Shown: positions 32,045 through 43,464, numbered from the stretch's first letter. The stretch is 64,000 bases of DNA from Pseudomonas mosselii (GCF_019823065.1 NZ_CP081966.1:2635501-2699500); one strand, 5' to 3'. Numbers and translations: made by a program. The notes: a model not told the origin generated them from the sequence alone.

Positions 32045-34882
32045 ATGAACAACCATGGCCGGAGTATTTCCCTGCAGTGGCTGGTGGCGCTGGCGATCAT
32101 GCTGGGCATGCTGGCGCTTGGCTCGGCCCTGGCCTGGCAGGGTTACCTGGGTGTGCGCCAGACGCTGGTGGCCGCCGCTGGTGATGCCGCCCAGCAGGTC
32201 GGCAGGACCATCGACGAGCGCGCCCGGCGCCTGGTCGATCCGGTGCAGAGCAGTATCCGCCTGCTGGCCTTCGATGGCTCTGCGGGCACAATGGCGCAGC
32301 ACCTGGAGCGCCTGCCGCAACTGGTCGAGACCCTGCGCGCCAATCGCATGCTCAGTGCTGCCTACCTTGGTTATCCCAATGGCGAGTTCCTGCTGGTCCG
32401 TCGCCTGCGTGATCCACAGTTGCTTCAGCGCTTCGCGGCCCCGGCGAATACGACGTTCCTGGTGCAGACCGTCAGCCTTGGCGCAGACGGTGCGTTGCAC
32501 GGCGAATGGCGTTTCTATGACCAGGCAATGACCCTGCTGCTGCAACAGCCCAAACCGGATTATCGCTACGATCCGCGCCAACGGCCTTGGTTCGTCGAAG
32601 CCTCGGCGCAATCCACCACTGTGCTCACCCGCCCTTATGTGTTCTTCACCACCCGCGAGATCGGCCTGACCATGGCCCAGCGTAGCGTCGATGGCGCGGC
32701 GGTGATTGGCATGGACGTCTCGATCACCGACCTGGCCAGCGAGAGCCGCGACCTGCGCATGACCGCCGGCACCGAGATCGCCGTGGTCGATGACCAGGGC
32801 AGCGTGGTGGCTTATCCGGACCTGCAACGGGTGATCGTTCGCGAGGGCGACGCGGTGCGTCTGTCGCGCATTGATGAGCTGGGTATTGCCAGCCTTGCGC
32901 GGGTCCACACCGATGCTCTCCAAGGTACGCGTCCACAGGCGTACCAGGTCGAGGGGAAGACCTGGTACGGCATGCGCGTGCCGCTGACCACCGTGGCCGG
33001 GCAGGACCTGCAGCTGCTGATCGCCGTGCCGGCCCATGAGCTGCTAGCCGGAGCTCGCCAGGTGCTGTTCGAGCAACTGCTCTGGGCCGCGGCGCTGGCG
33101 GCCGTGCTGTTGCTGCTTGGTGGCTTGCTGGGCCGGCGTATCGGTCGCCCGCTGCGGCGGCTCACCGAGCAGGTGCAGGGCCTGGCCGGTTTTGATTTCA
33201 GCCGCGAGGTGGGGGTGCTCTCGCGGGTCTCGGAGGTGCGTGAGCTGAGCCGGGTGCTGAGCCGCATGTCCGGTACCATCCGCAACTTCCAGGCGATCAC
33301 ACTCACCCTCAGCCGCGAGACCCAGCTCGAACGCATGCTCGACAGCGTGCTCAACCATCTGGTGGCCGCCGCCAGCGCCAGTGCCGGTGCGGTGTACCTG
33401 TACGACGCGGACAACGCTCGCCTGCGCCTGGCCGCGGCCTGCCGGGCACAGGACTATCCGGGAGAGCTGGCGGTCCACGAAGAGGATCATCAGGATCTGG
33501 CCAGCGCCGTGACCCAGGCCCTGTCGTTGCAGGGGCGCAGCCTGGCGGTGGTACTCAACGACCGTGGCCAGGCGCTGCTCGGCATCCTGGTGCTGCAACT
33601 GGAGGACGAACATGCAGGGCAGGCGTTCCGGCGTTTCGTCGACGAGTTGTCCGGCGCCGCCGCCATGGCCATCGAGACGCGTCAGCTGATCGAGTCCCAG
33701 CAGCGCCTGCTGGATGCCATGATCAAGCTGCTGGCCGATGCCATCGACGCCAAGAGCCCCTATACCGGCGGCCATTGCGAGCGCGTGCCGCAGCTGGCGC
33801 AGATGCTCCTGGACCAGGCCGTTCAGGCCGACAGCGGCCCCTATGCCGCCTTCACCATGAACGAGGCCGAGCGCTATGAGTTTCGCGTGGCAGCCTGGCT
33901 GCACGATTGCGGCAAGATCACCAGCCCCGAGTACGTGGTGGACAAGGCGACCAAGCTCGAGACCTTGTACAACCGCATCCACGAGGTGCGGATGCGCTTC
34001 GAAGTGCTCTGGCGCGACAGCGAGATCGCCTATTGGCAAAGCGTGGCCAATGGCGACGACGAGGCGGTGCTGCGACGCCAGCTGGAACAAAGCCGGGCCG
34101 AGCTGCAGGACGAGTTCGCCTTCGTCGCCAACGCCAATATTGGCGGCGAGTTCATGCAGGAGGCCGACATCGAGCGCCTGCGCCTTATCGGCCAGCGCCG
34201 CTGGCTGCGGCACTTCGACAACCGCCTGGGCATCTCCCGCGACGAGGCCGCGTGCTTCGCCGACACGCCACCCGCGCCCTTGCCGGTGGAGGAGCTGCTG
34301 CTTGCCGACCGCGACGAGCACCAGGTGCCCTGGGGACCGCGCAAGCCACCGGTGGCCAAGGACGATCCGCGTAACTGCTGGGGCTTCGATATGCACCTGC
34401 CGGCCCATGCCAGCAACCACGGCGAACTGTACAACCTGTCGATCCGCCGGGGCACGCTCAACGACGAGGAGCGCTTCAAGATCAACGAGCACATCGTGCA
34501 GACCATCATCATGCTCAGCGCCTTGCCGTTTCCGCGTCAGCTGCGGCGTGTGCCGGCGATTGCCGGCAACCACCACGAGAAGATGGACGGCAGCGGCTAT
34601 CCACGCCGGCTCGGCCAGGACGCGCTGGGCATTCCCGAGCGGGTGATGGCGATCGCCGACATTTTCGAGGCGCTGACGGCGGCGGATCGGCCGTACAAGG
34701 CGCCCAAGACCTTGTCCGAGTCGGTGAAGATCCTGGTCTTCATGGCGCGTGACAACCATCTCGACGGGCAGTTGCTGCGGCTGTTTCTCAGCTCCGGCGT
34801 GTACCGGCAGTATGCCGAGCAGTTCCTGCGCCCCGAGCAGATCGACGAGGTGGACGTGGCCTACTGGCTGACGCAACTGTAG
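32045..34882 (+). CDS. Sensor cyclic-di-GMP phosphodiesterase: dCache-HAMP-GAF-HD-GYP
   Basis: A 945-residue inner membrane protein. A first TM helix (residues about 12-32) and a second at about 345-365 bracket a periplasmic dCache domain (with RQRPWFVEASAQS, typical of ligand-binding Cache folds). HAMP (RRIGRPLRRLTEQVQG), GAF-like (about 420-555) and HD-GYP regions follow. The catalytic HD is in WLHDCGK near 620 and GYP in HHEKMDGSGYP near 842. The HD-to-HHE distance is about 220 residues instead of about 60, showing a large insertion that includes WGFDMHLP. HD-GYP enzymes break down cyclic di-GMP. ATG 32045 is chosen over a TTG three bases earlier. Confidence 0.87.
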   Translation: MNNHGRSISLQWLVALAIMLGMLALGSALAWQGYLGVRQTLVAAAGDAAQQVGRTIDERARRLVDPVQSSIRLLAFDGSAGTMAQHLERLPQLVETLRANRMLSAAYLGYPNGEFLLVRRLRDPQLLQRFAAPANTTFLVQTVSLGADGALHGEWRFYDQAMTLLLQQPKPDYRYDPRQRPWFVEASAQSTTVLTRPYVFFTTREIGLTMAQRSVDGAAVIGMDVSITDLASESRDLRMTAGTEIAVVDDQGSVVAYPDLQRVIVREGDAVRLSRIDELGIASLARVHTDALQGTRPQAYQVEGKTWYGMRVPLTTVAGQDLQLLIAVPAHELLAGARQVLFEQLLWAAALAAVLLLLGGLLGRRIGRPLRRLTEQVQGLAGFDFSREVGVLSRVSEVRELSRVLSRMSGTIRNFQAITLTLSRETQLERMLDSVLNHLVAAASASAGAVYLYDADNARLRLAAACRAQDYPGELAVHEEDHQDLASAVTQALSLQGRSLAVVLNDRGQALLGILVLQLEDEHAGQAFRRFVDELSGAAAMAIETRQLIESQQRLLDAMIKLLADAIDAKSPYTGGHCERVPQLAQMLLDQAVQADSGPYAAFTMNEAERYEFRVAAWLHDCGKITSPEYVVDKATKLETLYNRIHEVRMRFEVLWRDSEIAYWQSVANGDDEAVLRRQLEQSRAELQDEFAFVANANIGGEFMQEADIERLRLIGQRRWLRHFDNRLGISRDEAACFADTPPAPLPVEELLLADRDEHQVPWGPRKPPVAKDDPRNCWGFDMHLPAHASNHGELYNLSIRRGTLNDEERFKINEHIVQTIIMLSALPFPRQLRRVPAIAGNHHEKMDGSGYPRRLGQDALGIPERVMAIADIFEALTAADRPYKAPKTLSESVKILVFMARDNHLDGQLLRLFLSSGVYRQYAEQFLRPEQIDEVDVAYWLTQL

Positions 34883-34897
34883 GCGTTGCCGGGCCTG

Positions 34898-35248
34898 TCA
34901 ACGCAGGCGCCGGTTCCAGTCGCCCCCGTGATCGCGCCAGCAGGCTTCCTCGCTGTCGAAACGCACGTGCCAGGCCACATGATCCAGCACGATTCCAGCA
35001 TCCGCCAGCGCCTGGGCCGTCAGCGCGATCATCCGCGCCTTGTCCGCGCCGGCCAGGGCCCGGGCCTTGTCGGTGTCGTCGGTGAAGACCCAGGTGATGC
35101 GCAGGCTGGCGGGGAAGTCATCGAGGTCTACCTGGTGGGTGAGCCAGGCGAAGCCGACGATCTCGCCCTGGGCGGTGGCGCAGGCTTCGGTCAGGCAGGC
35201 GACCATTTCCCGCTCCAGGCGCGCCAAGGCACGTTTGCCTGTAGCCAT
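34898..35248 (-). CDS. Conserved protein of unknown function
   Basis: A 116-residue acidic protein without signal peptide or membrane span. Residues 10-27 form a helix (LEREMVACLTEACATAQG), then GFAWLTHQVDLDDFPASLRI and ITWVFTDDTDKARAL alternate strands and helices; a C-terminal HVAWHVRFDSEEACWRDHGG follows. No domain is recognised. It overlaps the stop of the VOC gene by one base (TGATG), so the pair is translationally coupled. Confidence 0.7.
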   Translation of the reverse strand: MATGKRALARLEREMVACLTEACATAQGEIVGFAWLTHQVDLDDFPASLRITWVFTDDTDKARALAGADKARMIALTAQALADAGIVLDHVAWHVRFDSEEACWRDHGGDWNRRLR

Positions 35249-35616
35249 CAGACGTTGTCGATCTGCTGGCAGAAGCGAAGTCGGTTGCCGAACGGGTCGA
35301 CCACCTGCATTTCCAGGCCCCAGTCGACCGCCTCGGCTTGTGGGCGCGCATAGCCATAGCGCTTGGCCATGAGCTCGCCCTCCAGGGCCTTGAGGTCCTC
35401 GACCCGGGCGAACACCGCCGCGCCCGGCGTGGCGTCGCCGTGGTGCTCGGACAGGTGCAGGATCAGGCCGTCGCGGTGAACCTGCATGTACAGCGGCAGG
35501 TCCGGGGCAAACCGGTGTTCCCAGTCGAGCTGGAAACCGAGGAAATCGAGGTAGAACTCCCGGGCTTTGTCGACCGAGAAGATCCGCAGGATCGGAATGG
35601 CGGGGGCGAATTGCAT
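35248..35616 (-). CDS. Glyoxalase superfamily (bleomycin-resistance-like) protein
   Basis: A 122-residue VOC protein: AIPILRIFSVDKAREFYLDF, LGFQLDWEHRFAPDLPLYMQ, the HLSEHHGDATPG segment and the closing VVDPFGNRLRFCQ. The LGFQLDWEHRF and HLSEHHGD blocks resemble the drug-binding bleomycin-resistance group, but without biochemical proof a ligand cannot be assigned. The start has weak upstream AGGACG. It is the first gene of a two-gene unit with the unknown gene at 34898. Confidence 0.82.
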   Translation of the reverse strand: MQFAPAIPILRIFSVDKAREFYLDFLGFQLDWEHRFAPDLPLYMQVHRDGLILHLSEHHGDATPGAAVFARVEDLKALEGELMAKRYGYARPQAEAVDWGLEMQVVDPFGNRLRFCQQIDNV

Positions 35617-35678
35617 GAGGGCGTCCTTGGCTCGAAAAAGGGCAGGGTGGTCACTTTAGCGCAGTTCGCCACGGAGGC

Positions 35679-35694
35679 TGGCACTTGAATTGCG
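35679..35694 (+). promoter_or_regulatory. Sigma-54 promoter candidate upstream of the urease genes (distal)
   Basis: TGGCACTTGAATTGCG has GG at 35680-35681 and GC at 35692-35693, exactly 10 bases apart, and matches the TGGCAC-N5-TTGC consensus. It lies about 207 bases before the ureD start, on the coding strand of the cluster. Confidence 0.6.
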
Positions 35695-35775
35695 CACCGG
35701 GGCGCAGCCGCTCTGGGCCGCAGCCTCGCGGCGTGACTGGCGGTCCGAAAGTTTCATCATCGTTCATCTGCGCAG

Positions 35776-35792
35776 TTGGCCCGTTCCCTGCT
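35776..35792 (+). promoter_or_regulatory. Sigma-54 promoter candidate upstream of the urease genes (proximal)
   Basis: TTGGCCCGTTCCCTGCT has GG at 35778-35779 and GC at 35790-35791 with 10 bases between, although the CAC and TTGC parts are imperfect. It lies about 109 bases before ureD. An imperfect palindrome TGCGC-N6-GCGCA about 70 bases upstream could be an activator (NtrC-like) site. Confidence 0.4.
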
Positions 35793-35900
35793 ATATCCCC
35801 TCAGCGAATATTGATCGAGCGGTCAGCCCGGCGTGCCCGAAAGCCCCCCGCGCTTGACCCTCAATCCGGCCGCCAGGCCACGGATTTCAGGGGTTCCAGG

Positions 35901-36734
35901 ATGTCGTTGGCGCAACAGATCGACCCACCGCAGGCAGACCCGGGCTGGAGCGCCCATCTGCAGTTGCGCTTTGTCCAGCGTGAAGGCGTGACCCGCCTTG
36001 GTGCGCGCCGTCATGTCGGACCTCTTTTGGTGCAGCGGCCGTTCTATCCGGAGGGCGCACCGTGCCATGTCTATGTGCTGCACCCGCCCGGGGGGATCGT
36101 CGCCGGTGACCGGCTGGAACTGGACATCCACCTGGAGGCCGGCAGCCACGCCTTGCTGACCATGCCCGGCGCCAGCAAGTTCTACCGCAGCATCGGCCCC
36201 ACCGCACGGCTGGCCCAGCGCTTTCACCTCGCCGCCGGCAGCACCCTGGAGTGGCTGCCCCAGGACAGCATTTTCTTTAACGGCGCCCGAGCCCGCCTGG
36301 ACAGCCGTTTCACCCTTGAGCCCGGTGCCCGCTTGCTGGCCTGGGAGACGCTGTGCCTGGGCCGCCCGGTGATGAACGAACGCTTCGAGCAGGGCGCCCT
36401 GGACAGCCGGCTACTTATCGAATTGCCCGGTGAGCCCGGCCTGCACGAGCGCCTGCGTATCGAAGGCGGGCAACTGGACAAACTGGCCGGGCACCCGCTG
36501 GTCGCCACGTTCTGCGCCGCGCCGGCCGACCAGGCGCTGCTTGAGCAGGTACGCCAGGCCCTCGACGAACTGGCCACGCCCGCCGGCGCGACCCTGCTCG
36601 GCCCGCTGCTGGTGATCCGCCTGCTCGACCACGACAACCAACACCTGCAACGCAACCTGCAGCGCCTCTGGCACCTGCTGCGCCCGGCCGTGCTCGGCCT
36701 GGCGCCGTGCCCGCCGCGCATCTGGGCCACCTGA
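35901..36734 (+). CDS. ureD: Urease accessory protein UreD
   Basis: UreD forms the accessory complex with UreF and UreG that loads nickel into the urease active site. The 277-residue protein has the conserved [47 protein letters not shown] and ETLCLGRP blocks. ATG 35901 follows GGGGTTCCAGG; a longer frame from 35685 would run through the sigma-54-like promoters and is rejected. It is the first gene of the cluster, and ureA starts 11 bases downstream. Confidence 0.93.
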   Translation: MSLAQQIDPPQADPGWSAHLQLRFVQREGVTRLGARRHVGPLLVQRPFYPEGAPCHVYVLHPPGGIVAGDRLELDIHLEAGSHALLTMPGASKFYRSIGPTARLAQRFHLAAGSTLEWLPQDSIFFNGARARLDSRFTLEPGARLLAWETLCLGRPVMNERFEQGALDSRLLIELPGEPGLHERLRIEGGQLDKLAGHPLVATFCAAPADQALLEQVRQALDELATPAGATLLGPLLVIRLLDHDNQHLQRNLQRLWHLLRPAVLGLAPCPPRIWAT

Positions 36735-36745
36735 AGAGAGCCGCC

Positions 36746-37048
36746 ATGGAGCTGACCCCGCGAGAGAAAGACAAACTGCTGCTGTTCACCGCCGCCTTGC
36801 TGGCCGAGCGGCGTCTGGCCCGTGGCCTGAAACTCAATTACCCGGAAGCGGTGGCACTGATCAGCGCCGCCGTGCTCGAAGGCGCCCGCGATGGCCGCAC
36901 GGTGGCCGAGGTGATGAGCCTGGGCCGCGAGGTGCTGGTGCGCGAGCAGGTGATGGCTGGCGTGCCGGAGATGCTGCACGACGTCCAGGTCGAGGCGACC
37001 TTCCCCGACGGCACCAAGCTGGTGACCGTGCATGAACCCATCGTTTGA
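36746..37048 (+). CDS. ureA: Urease gamma subunit
   Basis: A 100-residue structural subunit, usual length for bacterial Ure[21 protein letters not shown] and [20 protein letters not shown] are family-specific, with the closing [17 protein letters not shown] 36746 has AAGAGAG upstream. The stop is 10 bases before the ureB start. Confidence 0.96.
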   Translation: MELTPREKDKLLLFTAALLAERRLARGLKLNYPEAVALISAAVLEGARDGRTVAEVMSLGREVLVREQVMAGVPEMLHDVQVEATFPDGTKLVTVHEPIV

Positions 37049-37058
37049 GGAGGCCGGC

Positions 37059-37372
37059 ATGATCCCCGGAGAAGTCCAGGTCGCCGAGGGCGACATCGAA
37101 CTCAACGTTGGCCGCCAGACCCTCAGCGTGAGCGTGGCCAACCATGGCGACCGTCCGGTGCAGGTGGGCTCGCACTATCATTTCTACGAAGTCAACGACG
37201 CTCTGGTGTTCGAGCGCGAGCCGACCCGTGGCTTTCGCCTGGATATTGCGGCCGGCACCGCGGTGCGCTTCGAGCCGGGACAGGCCCGCACCGTGCAACT
37301 GGTGGCCTATGCCGGCAAGCGCGAGGTGTACGGCTTTCAGGGCAAGGTGATGGGCGCGCTGGAGGGCAAGGC

Positions 37373-37376
<4 letters not shown>
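37059..37376 (+). CDS. ureB: Urease beta subunit
   Basis: A 105-residue subunit: [20 protein letters not shown], then [20 protein letters not shown] and [23 protein letters not shown] 37059 has GAGGAGG upstream and gives the standard MIPGE start; the earlier in-frame ATG at 37032 overlaps ureA and is rejected. The stop overlaps ureC by four bases (ATGA). Confidence 0.96.
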
Positions 37377-39076
<1,700 letters not shown>

Positions 39077-39086
39077 AGGAGCGAAC

Positions 39087-39572
39087 ATGATTGTCCTCAC
39101 CCGTCGCATCACCCAAGCCGGCGCCATCACCGGCACCGTCACCCTCGATGTCGACAGCCGCATCAAGAGCCGTCTGCGCGTCACCCTCGAGGATGGCCGC
39201 GAGGCCGGATTGATGCTCGAGCGCGGCCATCTGCTGCGTGGCGGCGAACTGCTGAGCGACGCCGAAGGCACTCAGGTAATCCAGGTACTGGCCGCGCCGG
39301 AGGCGGTGTCCACGGTGCGCTGCGCCGACCCGCACCTGCTGGCCCGCGCCGCCTACCACCTGGGCAACCGCCATGTGCCGCTGCAGATCGAGCCGGGCCT
39401 GTTGCGTTACCAGCACGACCATGTGCTCGACGACATGCTGCGCGGCCTGGGGCTGGAGGTGGTCGCCGAACAGGCGCCGTTCGAGCCCGAGGCCGGCGCC
39501 TACCAGAGCGCGCCACACGGACATTCCCACGGCCACGCCCATCCGTTCGTTCGTTTGCCTGCCCATTCCTGA
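39087..39572 (+). CDS. ureE: Urease nickel metallochaperone UreE
   Basis: A 161-residue nickel-binding chaperone that delivers nickel to the UreG-UreD-UreF complex. It has RVTLEDGREAGLMLERGHLL in the N-terminal peptide-binding domain, LGNRHVPLQIEPGLLRYQHD with a conserved His, and a C-terminal His-rich tail HGHSHGHAHP that binds extra nickel. Its ATG has GAAGGAGCG upstream. Confidence 0.95.
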   Translation: MIVLTRRITQAGAITGTVTLDVDSRIKSRLRVTLEDGREAGLMLERGHLLRGGELLSDAEGTQVIQVLAAPEAVSTVRCADPHLLARAAYHLGNRHVPLQIEPGLLRYQHDHVLDDMLRGLGLEVVAEQAPFEPEAGAYQSAPHGHSHGHAHPFVRLPAHS

Positions 39573-39591
39573 CCTCACCCTGGAGCCCACA

Positions 39592-40137
39592 ATGAAAAAG
39601 ACTTTCGCCCTGGTACTGCTGATGGTGGCCCTGCCGGCCTTCGCCCACCCCGGCCACGACGCCAACCCGTTGCAGGACGGCCTGCTGCACCCGCTGACCG
39701 GCCTCGATCACCTGCTGATGCTGCTCGGTACCGGCGTGCTCGCCGCCCTGACCCGACGCAACCTGGCCCTGCCGTTGGCGACCCTGGCGGCGATGTTTGT
39801 TGGCGCGGTGTGCGGCCATCTGTTCGGCGACGTGGTTGGTATGGAGCAGATGATCCTCGGCTCGCTGCTGGTGGCCGCCGCCGCCATGCTGCTGCCGAGC
39901 CGCCAGTTGCTGCTGTCGCTGATCATGCCGGTGTTCGCCCTGTTCCACGGCTGGGCCCACGGCGTGGAAGCCACCCCCAGCGCGTTCTGGCAGTTCAGCG
40001 CCGGCTTCGTCACGGTCAGCGGCCTGCTGCTGGCGGTGGGCTTCGGCGTCGGCTGCCTGCTGCGTCGTCATGCCGGCCTGCAGAAAGCCTTTGGCGGCGG
40101 CCTGCTGGCCGGTGCCGCCCTGGTGCTGGCCGGCTGA
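39592..40137 (+). CDS. ureJ: HupE/UreJ family nickel permease
   Basis: A 181-residue membrane protein of the HupE/UreJ family, a predicted nickel transporter. It starts with a cleavable signal (ALVLLMVALPAFA) directly followed by HPGHDANPLQDG, a family-defining His-rich metal-binding motif. About six hydrophobic segments follow, with conserved TGLDHLLMLLGTG and FHGWAHGVEATPSAFWQF. It sits between ureE and ureF, which is the order found in several pseudomonads. The stop overlaps ureF by one base. Confidence 0.92.
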   Translation: MKKTFALVLLMVALPAFAHPGHDANPLQDGLLHPLTGLDHLLMLLGTGVLAALTRRNLALPLATLAAMFVGAVCGHLFGDVVGMEQMILGSLLVAAAAMLLPSRQLLLSLIMPVFALFHGWAHGVEATPSAFWQFSAGFVTVSGLLLAVGFGVGCLLRRHAGLQKAFGGGLLAGAALVLAG

Positions 40138-40811
40138 TGACCAGCGACCTGGCGTTGCTGCGCCTGTTGCAGCTGGCCAGCCCCGGCCTGCCCGTGGGCG
40201 GCTTCACCTACTCGCAAGGCCTGGAGTGGGCCGTGGAAGCCGGCTGGGTGAAGGGTGCCAAGGGCTTCGCGGCCTGGCAGCGCGAGCAGTTGCGCGACAC
40301 CCTCGGCCATCTCGATTGGCCGCTGCTGGCACGCCTTTACCGGGCATGCCAGGCAGACGATGCCGATGCCTTCGCCCACTGGAGCCTGTTCCTGCTGGCC
40401 AACCGCGAGACTGCCGAACTGCGCCTTGAAGAGCGCCAGCGCGGCAGCGCCCTGGCACGCCTGCTCGATGGCTGGCAACTGGCGCAGGCTCCGGCCTGGC
40501 GCGCCAGCCTCGAACTCAGTCAGTTGGGCGGCATGGCCTGGCTCGGCGCGCATTGGTCGATTCCTCTGCGCCAGCTCGCCCTGGGCCATGGCTTCGCCTG
40601 GCTGGAAGGGGCGGTGATGGCGGGGGTGAAGCTGGTGCCGTTCGGCCAGCAGGCCGCCCAGACCTTGCTGCGTGACCTGGGCGAGGAGCTGCCCGCGGTG
40701 CTCGATCATGCCCTGGCCCTCGACGACGACCAGCTCGGCGGCGGTCTGCCGCTGCTGGCCATCGCCTCATCGCGTCACGAAACCCAATACACCCGTTTGT
40801 TCCGTTCCTGA
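40137..40811 (+). CDS. ureF: Urease accessory protein UreF
   Basis: A 224-residue all-helical protein that joins UreD and UreG in the nickel-loading complex and is thought to gate GTP hydrolysis. The family signature LQLASPGLPVGGFTYSQGLE is at the start, with NRETAELRLEERQRGSAL and a C-terminal LPLLAIASSRHETQYTRLFRS. The TGATG junction with ureJ shows coupling. Confidence 0.94.
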   Translation: MTSDLALLRLLQLASPGLPVGGFTYSQGLEWAVEAGWVKGAKGFAAWQREQLRDTLGHLDWPLLARLYRACQADDADAFAHWSLFLLANRETAELRLEERQRGSALARLLDGWQLAQAPAWRASLELSQLGGMAWLGAHWSIPLRQLALGHGFAWLEGAVMAGVKLVPFGQQAAQTLLRDLGEELPAVLDHALALDDDQLGGGLPLLAIASSRHETQYTRLFRS

Positions 40812-40822
40812 GGACTGCCTAG

Positions 40823-41464
<642 letters not shown>

Positions 41465-41629
41465 GTGACTTACTCGACTGATTGCCTACTGTTCTGAAGA
41501 GGGTTTCGGGCGGCGGAGTGGGCTTTTCCTAAAGCTGAATGGCCCGGCTGACAGATAAAGTCTGTCGGGCTGCAGGGGAAAGAATTCGCCAGCGGTAAAT
41601 GAAACCAGGACTCACTGAAAGGACACTGT

Positions 41630-41872
41630 ATGAACAAGGCCGTATTGGCAGCGTTTTTGGCATCTGCAGGCTTGATCCAGGCTGCGCATGGTGATGAGCA
41701 GGCAAGCGCTGTCGTTGCCAAAGCGCATTCGCCGTTCAGTCGCGACGACGCTGCCGAGCAGAGGCTGCAGCTTGCCGCTGCATACCTTGGCGATACGGGG
41801 TGTGGGGCATGCCCACAAGGAACGGCGCGGACACCGGCCGGGAACTGTCAGCCGCCTTTCGATTTCGATTGA
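41630..41872 (+). CDS. Small secreted cysteine-containing protein
   Basis: An 80-residue protein with signal peptide MNKAVLAAFLASAGLIQAAH. The mature part is about 60 residues and contains CGACPQGTARTPAGNC near the C-terminus, so up to three cysteines can be oxidised or bind metal. No family is recognised. AAAGGACA precedes the start. It lies alone between ureG and the convergent wall hydrolase gene, separated from ureG by about 165 bases with an imperfect hairpin (GACAGA/TCTGTC at about 41549-41566), so it is probably not part of the urease operon. Confidence 0.6.
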   Translation: MNKAVLAAFLASAGLIQAAHGDEQASAVVAKAHSPFSRDDAAEQRLQLAAAYLGDTGCGACPQGTARTPAGNCQPPFDFD

Positions 41873-41887
41873 TCGCAAGTTCTGAGT

Positions 41888-42499
41888 CTACCGAGCCAGC
41901 GCCTGGTTCGGCTTGTAGAACAGGAAGTGTGTGGTCTCGGCGGTCTTGCGGTAGGCCTTGGCCCACTCCGGGTTCACATTGCGGTCATGGAAATAAAGCG
42001 CGCCGCCGGTCGGGTCCTGCAACTGCTGGTTGAGGGCCTTGCGAGCGATTTCCTTGGCTACCGCGTAACGTTGCGCTTCTTCCACCTGGTCGGGGCGCCC
42101 GTCGCACCACCAGGAAAACTGGCAGCTCTTGCTCTCGACGCCCTGCTTGACCACCCCACAGATGCTGTCGGGAAAGCCCTCGTGGCCCAGGCGGTTGAGC
42201 ACCACGCTGGCCACCGCGCTCATGTCCTTGGTGTCGGCGCCCTTGGCCTCCCAGTAGATGGTGCGCGCCAGGCAGGTGATGCTGTCGTCCATCGGCGCCT
42301 GGCCGGCTGGGTCGACGGCCTGGACTTCACCGGGGGTAAGGGTTTCCTGCTTTTTCGGCGGTGGCGCATCCTCGACCACCTTTTCTTCCAGCGCCTGTGC
42401 CTTGTCTTCGGCGACCGCGGCCTTCTGGCTGTCGGCGGCAGGGAGGGGGCCTGTAAGCAGGGTCAGGGACAGGCCGAACAGCATCCACGATAGGCGCAT
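41888..42499 (-). CDS. SleB-like cell wall hydrolase
   Basis: A 203-residue exported protein. The signal peptide is MRLSWMLFGLSLTLLTGPLP. A Glu/Lys/Pro-rich linker follows, then the Hydrolase_2 (SleB/CwlJ) domain from about residue 75, with CLARTIYWEAKGADTKDMSA holding the predicted catalytic Glu in the YWEAKGA block. ESKSCQFSWWCDG and GALYFHDRNVNPEWAK complete it. The family includes spore-cortex amidases/transglycosylases; in Pseudomonas it presumably trims vegetative peptidoglycan. ATG 42499 starts the signal peptide; the longer frame is rejected. Confidence 0.82.
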   Translation of the reverse strand: MRLSWMLFGLSLTLLTGPLPAADSQKAAVAEDKAQALEEKVVEDAPPPKKQETLTPGEVQAVDPAGQAPMDDSITCLARTIYWEAKGADTKDMSAVASVVLNRLGHEGFPDSICGVVKQGVESKSCQFSWWCDGRPDQVEEAQRYAVAKEIARKALNQQLQDPTGGALYFHDRNVNPEWAKAYRKTAETTHFLFYKPNQALAR

Positions 42500-42546
42500 G
42501 ATCGAGTTTCCGCAGGGTGGGCTGTCCACAGTCTAGCCGTATCGCA

Positions 42547-43464
42547 TCAACTCAACGTCAAAGTCAGCATCAGCGGCAGGGTTGCGGCGGCGACGACGGT
42601 CTGCAGGGCGATGATGGTGGCCATCAGCGGCGCGTTACCGCCCATTTGCCGCGCCATCACGTAGGACGACGAGGCGGTGGGCAGCGCCTGGAACAGCACG
42701 GCTACCACCGCGGCCTGGCCGCCCAGCCCGAGCACCCGGCACAGGCACCAGGTGGTCAGCGGCATGACCAGGAATTTGAACAGCGACGCGGCCACCAGCG
42801 GTTTGACCTGCTGGCCCAGGCGCGCCCCGCCCAGCGCCGCGCCGACGCACAACAGGCCCAGTGGCAGCGCCGCCTGGCCCAGGGCCTTGACCGTGGGTTC
42901 CAGGCCGGCCGGCAGGCCCAGGCCGGTCAGCCGTAGCAGCAGCCCAGCGGCGCAGCCGATGATCAGCGGATTGGCGAAGATCGCCTTGAGCACGGTGGCG
43001 GGTGAACTGTGGCGTGCGCTGAAGCGGGCGAAGACCAGCACGCAGAGCAGGTTGACCAGTGGCACGATGGCGGCGTTGGCCACCGCCGCCAGGGCGATGC
43101 CGGCCGTGCCGTAGATTCCGGCGGCCAGGGTTGCGCCAATATAGTTGTTGAAGCGCACGCCACCCTGGAACACCGAAGTGAAGTCGGCGCCGTCATGACT
43201 GGCCGCGCCCTGGTAGAGCACCAGCAGCAGGGCGCCGAGCAGCGTCGAGAGCATCAGCACGCCGACCATGCCCAGCACCGGCACGCCGTCGAGGTTGGCG
43301 GTGGCCAGGCCGTGGAGGAACAGCGACGGCAGCAGCACGTAGTAGCTCAGGCGCTCGGCACCGGGCCAGAAGGTTTCGGCGAGAAAGCCACGCAGCCGCA
43401 GCCAGGTGCCCAGGGCGATGAGCAGGATGATCGGGACAAGGGTGGTGAGCAGCAGAGGGAGCAT
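42547..43464 (-). CDS. AEC family transporter (auxin efflux carrier-like)
   Basis: A 305-residue inner membrane transporter with about ten hydrophobic segments, from LTTLVPIILLIALGTWLRLR through MATIIALQTVVAAATLPLML. Conserved features are RLSYYVLLPSLFLHG early on and ALPTASSSYVMARQMGG late, the latter typical of AEC permeases for small carboxylates. ATG 43464 is chosen over a longer frame from 43494. The substrate is unknown; the LysR gene nearby (43593) reads the same way and may or may not control it. Confidence 0.83.
   Translation of the reverse strand: MLPLLLTTLVPIILLIALGTWLRLRGFLAETFWPGAERLSYYVLLPSLFLHGLATANLDGVPVLGMVGVLMLSTLLGALLLVLYQGAASHDGADFTSVFQGGVRFNNYIGATLAAGIYGTAGIALAAVANAAIVPLVNLLCVLVFARFSARHSSPATVLKAIFANPLIIGCAAGLLLRLTGLGLPAGLEPTVKALGQAALPLGLLCVGAALGGARLGQQVKPLVAASLFKFLVMPLTTWCLCRVLGLGGQAAVVAVLFQALPTASSSYVMARQMGGNAPLMATIIALQTVVAAATLPLMLTLTLS

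Noticed and set aside
31794..32045. An 83-codon plus-strand frame in the gap before the HD-GYP gene
   Set aside because: It has no good ribosome site, no fold-like pattern and an unusual residue mix. It is probably non-coding.
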